Shown here one piece after another: positions 6,534 to 8,769 of a stretch of DNA of 8,769 nucleotides. Position 1 is the stretch's first letter, and each line of letters opens with the position of its first letter. The stretch is from assembly GCA_016195505.1 (NCBI GenBank), contig JACPZN010000329.1:1-8769 (forward strand), in the 5' to 3' direction. Position numbers and translations under genes: made by a program. This DNA is from Nitrospirota bacterium. GTDB taxonomy: Bacteria > Nitrospirota > Nitrospiria > Nitrospirales > Nitrospiraceae. Under the pieces are notes generated by a model. It saw only the letters and a program-made list of their open reading frames with translations, searched no databases and was not told the DNA's origin.

Positions 6534-6638
6534 CTAGACCACTTGCTCACAAGTAAACGCGTTAGCGTCGTATTCTTTCAACAAGGCATGAACCCGTTCG
6601 GCCATCGATTCGCGAAAGACGATTAACAGCATTTTCAT
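6534..6638 (-). pseudogene. PII-like copy 3 with exact in-frame internal deletion
   Basis: A 34-codon frame begins MKMLLIVFRES, continues to NAFT (residue 29) and then jumps to CEQVV and the stop. Compared with the two 101-residue copies, residues 30-96 (67 codons, 201 bases) are gone and the reading frame is kept. The start codon and an AGGAG eight bases upstream are intact, so a 34-residue peptide could still be made. It would hold only the first strand and helix of the fold and should not fold as a PII-like domain. The remaining parts match copy 2 better than copy 1 (KEYD, and the bases just before the stop), which suggests it came from copy 2 or its parent. I read it as a remnant, but a kept short peptide cannot be excluded. 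Confidence 0.75.
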
Positions 6639-6758
6639 AAAGGGCGCTCCTGGACAACTGCGAGGGGAGGTATCACCAAAGCTGACAATTGCTCAGCCTG
6701 GGGCTGTGCTCATTTTTAGGGGAGAGACAGATAAAAGACAAAGGCTGTGCTGGTTGGT

Positions 6759-7586
6759 CTACTGCACTGAGCTCAGGCGCAGGTTGGCCGGAGCGGGCGG
6801 AGGTGCTGGTGGTGGGGGGCCAGGGGCGGCTGCGGCTGTGACCACGACTGACCGGCGAGCGACTTCGGTTCCACTGCTCAGAACGCGAAACTCCACGGTG
6901 TAGGTTCCCGCGGGCCGCTGGACCCTGGTGCAGGAGCCATTGTTCTCACCGAATGCACAATAGGGGTTTTGCCGTTCGGTGTGATCGAGCGCTCCGTTGA
7001 TCCGGACTTCCATCGAAACGGTCCCTGATGCATCGGTTGTCGCCTGCACGGTCCAGGGCTCACCCAGATTCGGCGACCCAAGGACGCTCAACGTCACCGT
7101 CACTGAAGGGGTCGGTGTAGGAGTCGGTGTCGGTGTAGGGGTCGGAGTTGGCGTGGGCGTCGGTACCGGCGGTGGCGGTGAAGTCGTGGCGGCTGGGGTA
7201 TAGGTCGCCACGCCGCTCTCGCTTGATTCGTTATTCGAGAAGTCGTACGCCGTGATCACATAGTACTGAACGACGGCGGGTGTTCCGATATTAAAACTGG
7301 TGACTTTTCCCAGAGTGGCGAGCAGAGTTCCCGTGCCAGAAGATCTTCCGCAGGGCTGCTGCGTGCATTGGTACACGTGATAACCTGCGAGATCAGGCTC
7401 GGTATTTGCCGTCCAGGTTAATGTCGCTGCCCATGCCGTCGTGCCCCAGAGTATCAACACAACGGCCAGGGCGAGTGCCCGACTTATCGGGAGACTCGGA
7501 TTCGAGATTCTGGCTTTTGCTACGACGGGACTGTTCCCTTTAATCATCGATGTATAGACCCATCCCGTAACATCTGTATCTCTCAT
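6759..7586 (-). CDS. Secreted fibronectin type III protein with Pro-Thr linker
   Basis: A 275-residue protein. A hydrophobic segment ALALAVVLILWGTTAWA (37-53) with a likely cut after AWA53 marks export. A fibronectin type III domain follows at about 54-131 (LTWTANTEPDLAGYHVYQC and YYVITAYDFSNNESSES are typical). Then come a Pro/Thr linker (132-160) with nine Pro-Thr pairs, a second beta-rich, Ig-like domain (161-252) with a likely disulfide C210-C219, and a proline-rich tail. The last 13 residues, PPAPANLRLSSVQ, look like the first strand of another FnIII domain cut short by the stop. It may be a surface or periplasmic adhesion or scaffold protein; its partner is unknown. The start is uncertain: ATG 7586 has only a GGA before it, and ATG 7547 gives a shorter signal peptide. 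No terminator was found. Confidence 0.75.
   Translation of the reverse strand: MRDTDVTGWVYTSMIKGNSPVVAKARISNPSLPISRALALAVVLILWGTTAWAATLTWTANTEPDLAGYHVYQCTQQPCGRSSGTGTLLATLGKVTSFNIGTPAVVQYYVITAYDFSNNESSESGVATYTPAATTSPPPPVPTPTPTPTPTPTPTPTPTPSVTVTLSVLGSPNLGEPWTVQATTDASGTVSMEVRINGALDHTERQNPYCAFGENNGSCTRVQRPAGTYTVEFRVLSSGTEVARRSVVVTAAAAPGPPPPAPPPAPANLRLSSVQ
7108..7161. repeat. Hexanucleotide tract coding the Pro-Thr linker
   Basis: Nine tandem six-base units of the form GGN-GTN (plus strand) code for Pro-Thr pairs in the FnIII protein. Third codon positions vary between units, so the tract is not a pure array from recent slippage, though units could still be gained or lost. Confidence 0.8.
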
Positions 7587-7905
7587 GGACGAATCCGTTT
7601 CAGGATGGTCAGCTGACGCGGTGGTCCGAGCGGAGAGGGTTCTTAAGCAAATCCTGAGCTAGACAGAGCAAAGCGTGTGCCATACTCCACGAACACGATT
7701 TATGGCGCGAACCTGCGTATTTTAACGTATGGGGTGGATCGTTCATTATGAGTGATACAGGGGGCTGTAGTGATGGGCATTCACATCATCGACCTGATCG
7801 TAAAGTTTCTCAGAGGTTAGTAAGTGCAGCCAATGAAATACATGGAATACAATGTACCAGCACGGAAGCGGCGCCACTGTATAGGCTCAGATACCAGGGC
7901 GAAGA
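7587..7905. other. 319-base gap between two minus-strand genes
   Basis: No convincing gene. A plus-strand frame from ATG 7748 runs on into antisense of the next gene and is probably chance. A 15-codon plus-strand frame (7773-7820) codes an amphipathic peptide (see findings). An inverted repeat TACAT-8-ATGTA lies at 7839-7856. A TAAAAT on the minus strand near 7720 could be a -10 box for the FnIII gene, but no good -35 box was found. Confidence 0.35.
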
Positions 7906-8403
7906 TCACTCGAATTCTTCCCATCCGCTTAAGCGGCTGCCGAAAACGAGTGTGTGGTTGCTGGTAGTGACAATGATGAGGCCCTTCTCCTTGTCCAACT
8001 GTACGATGCGCCCGTGGATGCCGAGCGCCTTTGACGAGAAATCGCCAAGCAGAGAAGCAAAACCCACGAGCCGTTCGTTTGTGACGAACACCGCTCCATA
8101 ATCGGGCGACTGAGTTTTCTTCACCGTCTCTAGTACGCCGAGGGCTTCATTAAGCCAGATACCGTTCGCTCCGCGAAATCCGTACAGACGTTTATCGGTT
8201 CTTACCACGCTGAATGTGGGCAACACCGGCCGTTCGAGGACCTTTTCATCTAGATCGCGATCCGTCTCGTTCCACGTTAGGGTACGGCTGGAAAAACCCA
8301 GCAGCCGGCGCGAGGTCACGACAACTGCATTGATGCCGCTTGCGCCTGAGCCGATCACGGTCTCTTGCGCGTCGAGGGGAATTTCCCGACGGCCGCTTAT
8401 CAA
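7906..8403 (-). CDS. Protein of four beta-type repeats, N-terminus uncertain
   Basis: A 165-codon frame from a TTG at 8403. Four similar units about 39 residues apart are visible: AVVVTSRRLLGFSSRTLTW (26-44), SVVRTDKRLYGFRGANGIW (65-83), AVFVTNERLVGFASLLGDF (104-122) and IIVTTSNHTLVFGSRLSGW (143-161). The shared pattern is hydrophobic strand, T, then R/H-L-x-G-F, then W or F. This suggests a small propeller-like or beta-sheet repeat protein; no known family or catalytic site is recognised. The TTG start has no ribosome binding site. In the same frame upstream lie 26 sense codons that read like mature protein and then two stops inside what looks like a signal peptide. The annotated gene may therefore be the truncated body of a once exported protein. 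Confidence 0.6.
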   Translation of the reverse strand: MISGRREIPLDAQETVIGSGASGINAVVVTSRRLLGFSSRTLTWNETDRDLDEKVLERPVLPTFSVVRTDKRLYGFRGANGIWLNEALGVLETVKKTQSPDYGAVFVTNERLVGFASLLGDFSSKALGIHGRIVQLDKEKGLIIVTTSNHTLVFGSRLSGWEEFE

Positions 8404-8559
8404 ACTGGTGACGTTGGCTCGACCCTGTTCGATCCAGAGGGTGACCTCGTTGCCGTAGTCGACCGCTTGTGTGGCGCTTGGCTAGAAGAGTCAGACAAGC
8501 GTCGCCAGCAACAGTCGGGGTGGAGTGAAAGTCCAGCTCTTTGCTCGGGGTGCAGGCAT
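8404..8559 (-). pseudogene. Broken 5' end (signal peptide with two stop codons) of the repeat protein
   Basis: The frame of the repeat protein continues upstream as PSATQAVDYGNEVTLW and onward into residue 1 of the downstream frame. Before that stand TAG (8484-8482), LF, TGA (8493-8491), then RLLLATLV preceded by MPAPRAKSWTFTPP, with ATG at 8559. Read through, this is a textbook export signal: basic N-region, a leucine-rich core, and a possible cut after SATQA. Each stop is one G-to-A change from a tryptophan codon. No clear ribosome binding site precedes ATG 8559; an in-frame ATG also exists 16 codons upstream. A sequencing error is unlikely to give two stops, but a start in another frame cannot be excluded. 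Confidence 0.5.
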
Positions 8560-8769
8560 GACTGCAATGATTCTACCGCATGCCCGTGCAAAGCGGCATT
8601 GCTCCATGGCGCATGGGCCGAAGCGGTCGGCACAGGAAGATCACCGCTGGACCTAGCTTCCACTAAACAGGACAAACTTGCTCCCTTCATTCTTATGGGT
8701 TCCGCATAAATTTCCCGTTGACGCATTCTCCTTGAATGAGTACTCTGCTACGAACATTCCATCCCAAGC
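8560..8769. other. Right-hand end, no gene assigned
   Basis: A minus-strand frame opens at ATG 8726 with AAGGAG almost touching the start codon and runs to 8400. Its composition (many Ser, Arg, Pro, His) and its overlap with the repeat protein's leader in another frame argue against a real gene. No promoter for the downstream minus-strand gene could be fixed. Confidence 0.3.

Noticed and set aside
6694..6706. The hairpin CAGCC-TGG-GGCTG followed by ATTTTTA on the plus strand, as a terminator.
   Set aside because: The T run is on the plus strand, where no upstream gene exists to be terminated; on the minus strand it lacks a T run.
7108..7161. The tandem six-base repeat as a CRISPR-like or regulatory array.
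   Set aside because: It is in frame within a gene and codes for a Pro-Thr linker, which explains it.
7748..8101. A 117-codon plus-strand frame.
   Set aside because: Half of it is antisense to the repeat-protein gene and it shows no recognisable domain.
8400..8726. A 108-codon minus-strand frame at the right end.
   Set aside because: Low-complexity composition, a ribosome binding site almost touching the start codon, and overlap with a more protein-like frame.

Overview
The window looks like ordinary chromosomal DNA of a moderately GC-rich Gram-negative bacterium. Gene content and style (ferritin-like protein with a GGHPS turn, secreted fibronectin-III/proline-rich protein, many solitary genes with long gaps) would fit Nitrospira or a relative, but this is an inference from style, not from a marker gene. 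No rRNA, tRNA, CRISPR array or recognisable transposase was seen.

Layout. The C-terminal end of an unidentified plus-strand protein (2-193) is followed by glucose-6-phosphate dehydrogenase, zwf (432-1904). Next come a minus-strand small PII-like protein (1997-2302), a 490-base gap with no convincing gene, a ferritin-like di-iron protein (2796-3251, plus) and an exported NTF2-like protein (3345-3926, plus). After an unexplained convergent gap lie a second PII-like gene (4220-4525, minus), an NAD(P)-dependent aldehyde dehydrogenase (4752-6257, minus) with a promoter and an inverted repeat in front of it, and a third, internally deleted PII-like copy (6534-6638, minus). The last part holds a secreted FnIII/PT-linker protein (6759-7586, minus) and a protein built of four similar beta-type repeats (7906-8403, minus). 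That last gene seems to have lost its signal peptide to two in-frame stop codons.

The strongest unusual signal is the set of three PII-like genes, all on the minus strand, each alone between unrelated genes within 4.6 kb. Two are 101 codons and about three-quarters identical. The third keeps its ribosome binding site, first 29 codons and last 5 codons, but has lost exactly 67 codons in frame. For copies 1 and 3 the similarity runs on past the stop codon into an intergenic GC-rich repeat. The core of that repeat also occurs at 3295 and 4599, including an exact 20-base match between those two sites. This points to local duplication of a gene-plus-terminator cassette and to a family of small dispersed intergenic repeats.

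The other genes are mostly single transcription units: carbon metabolism (zwf, entry to the oxidative pentose phosphate pathway, making NADPH), aldehyde detoxification or oxidation, iron/oxygen handling, and cell-envelope proteins of unknown role. Nothing ties them into one pathway. A shared theme of redox and stress protection (NADPH supply, ferritin, aldehyde removal) is possible but is inference.
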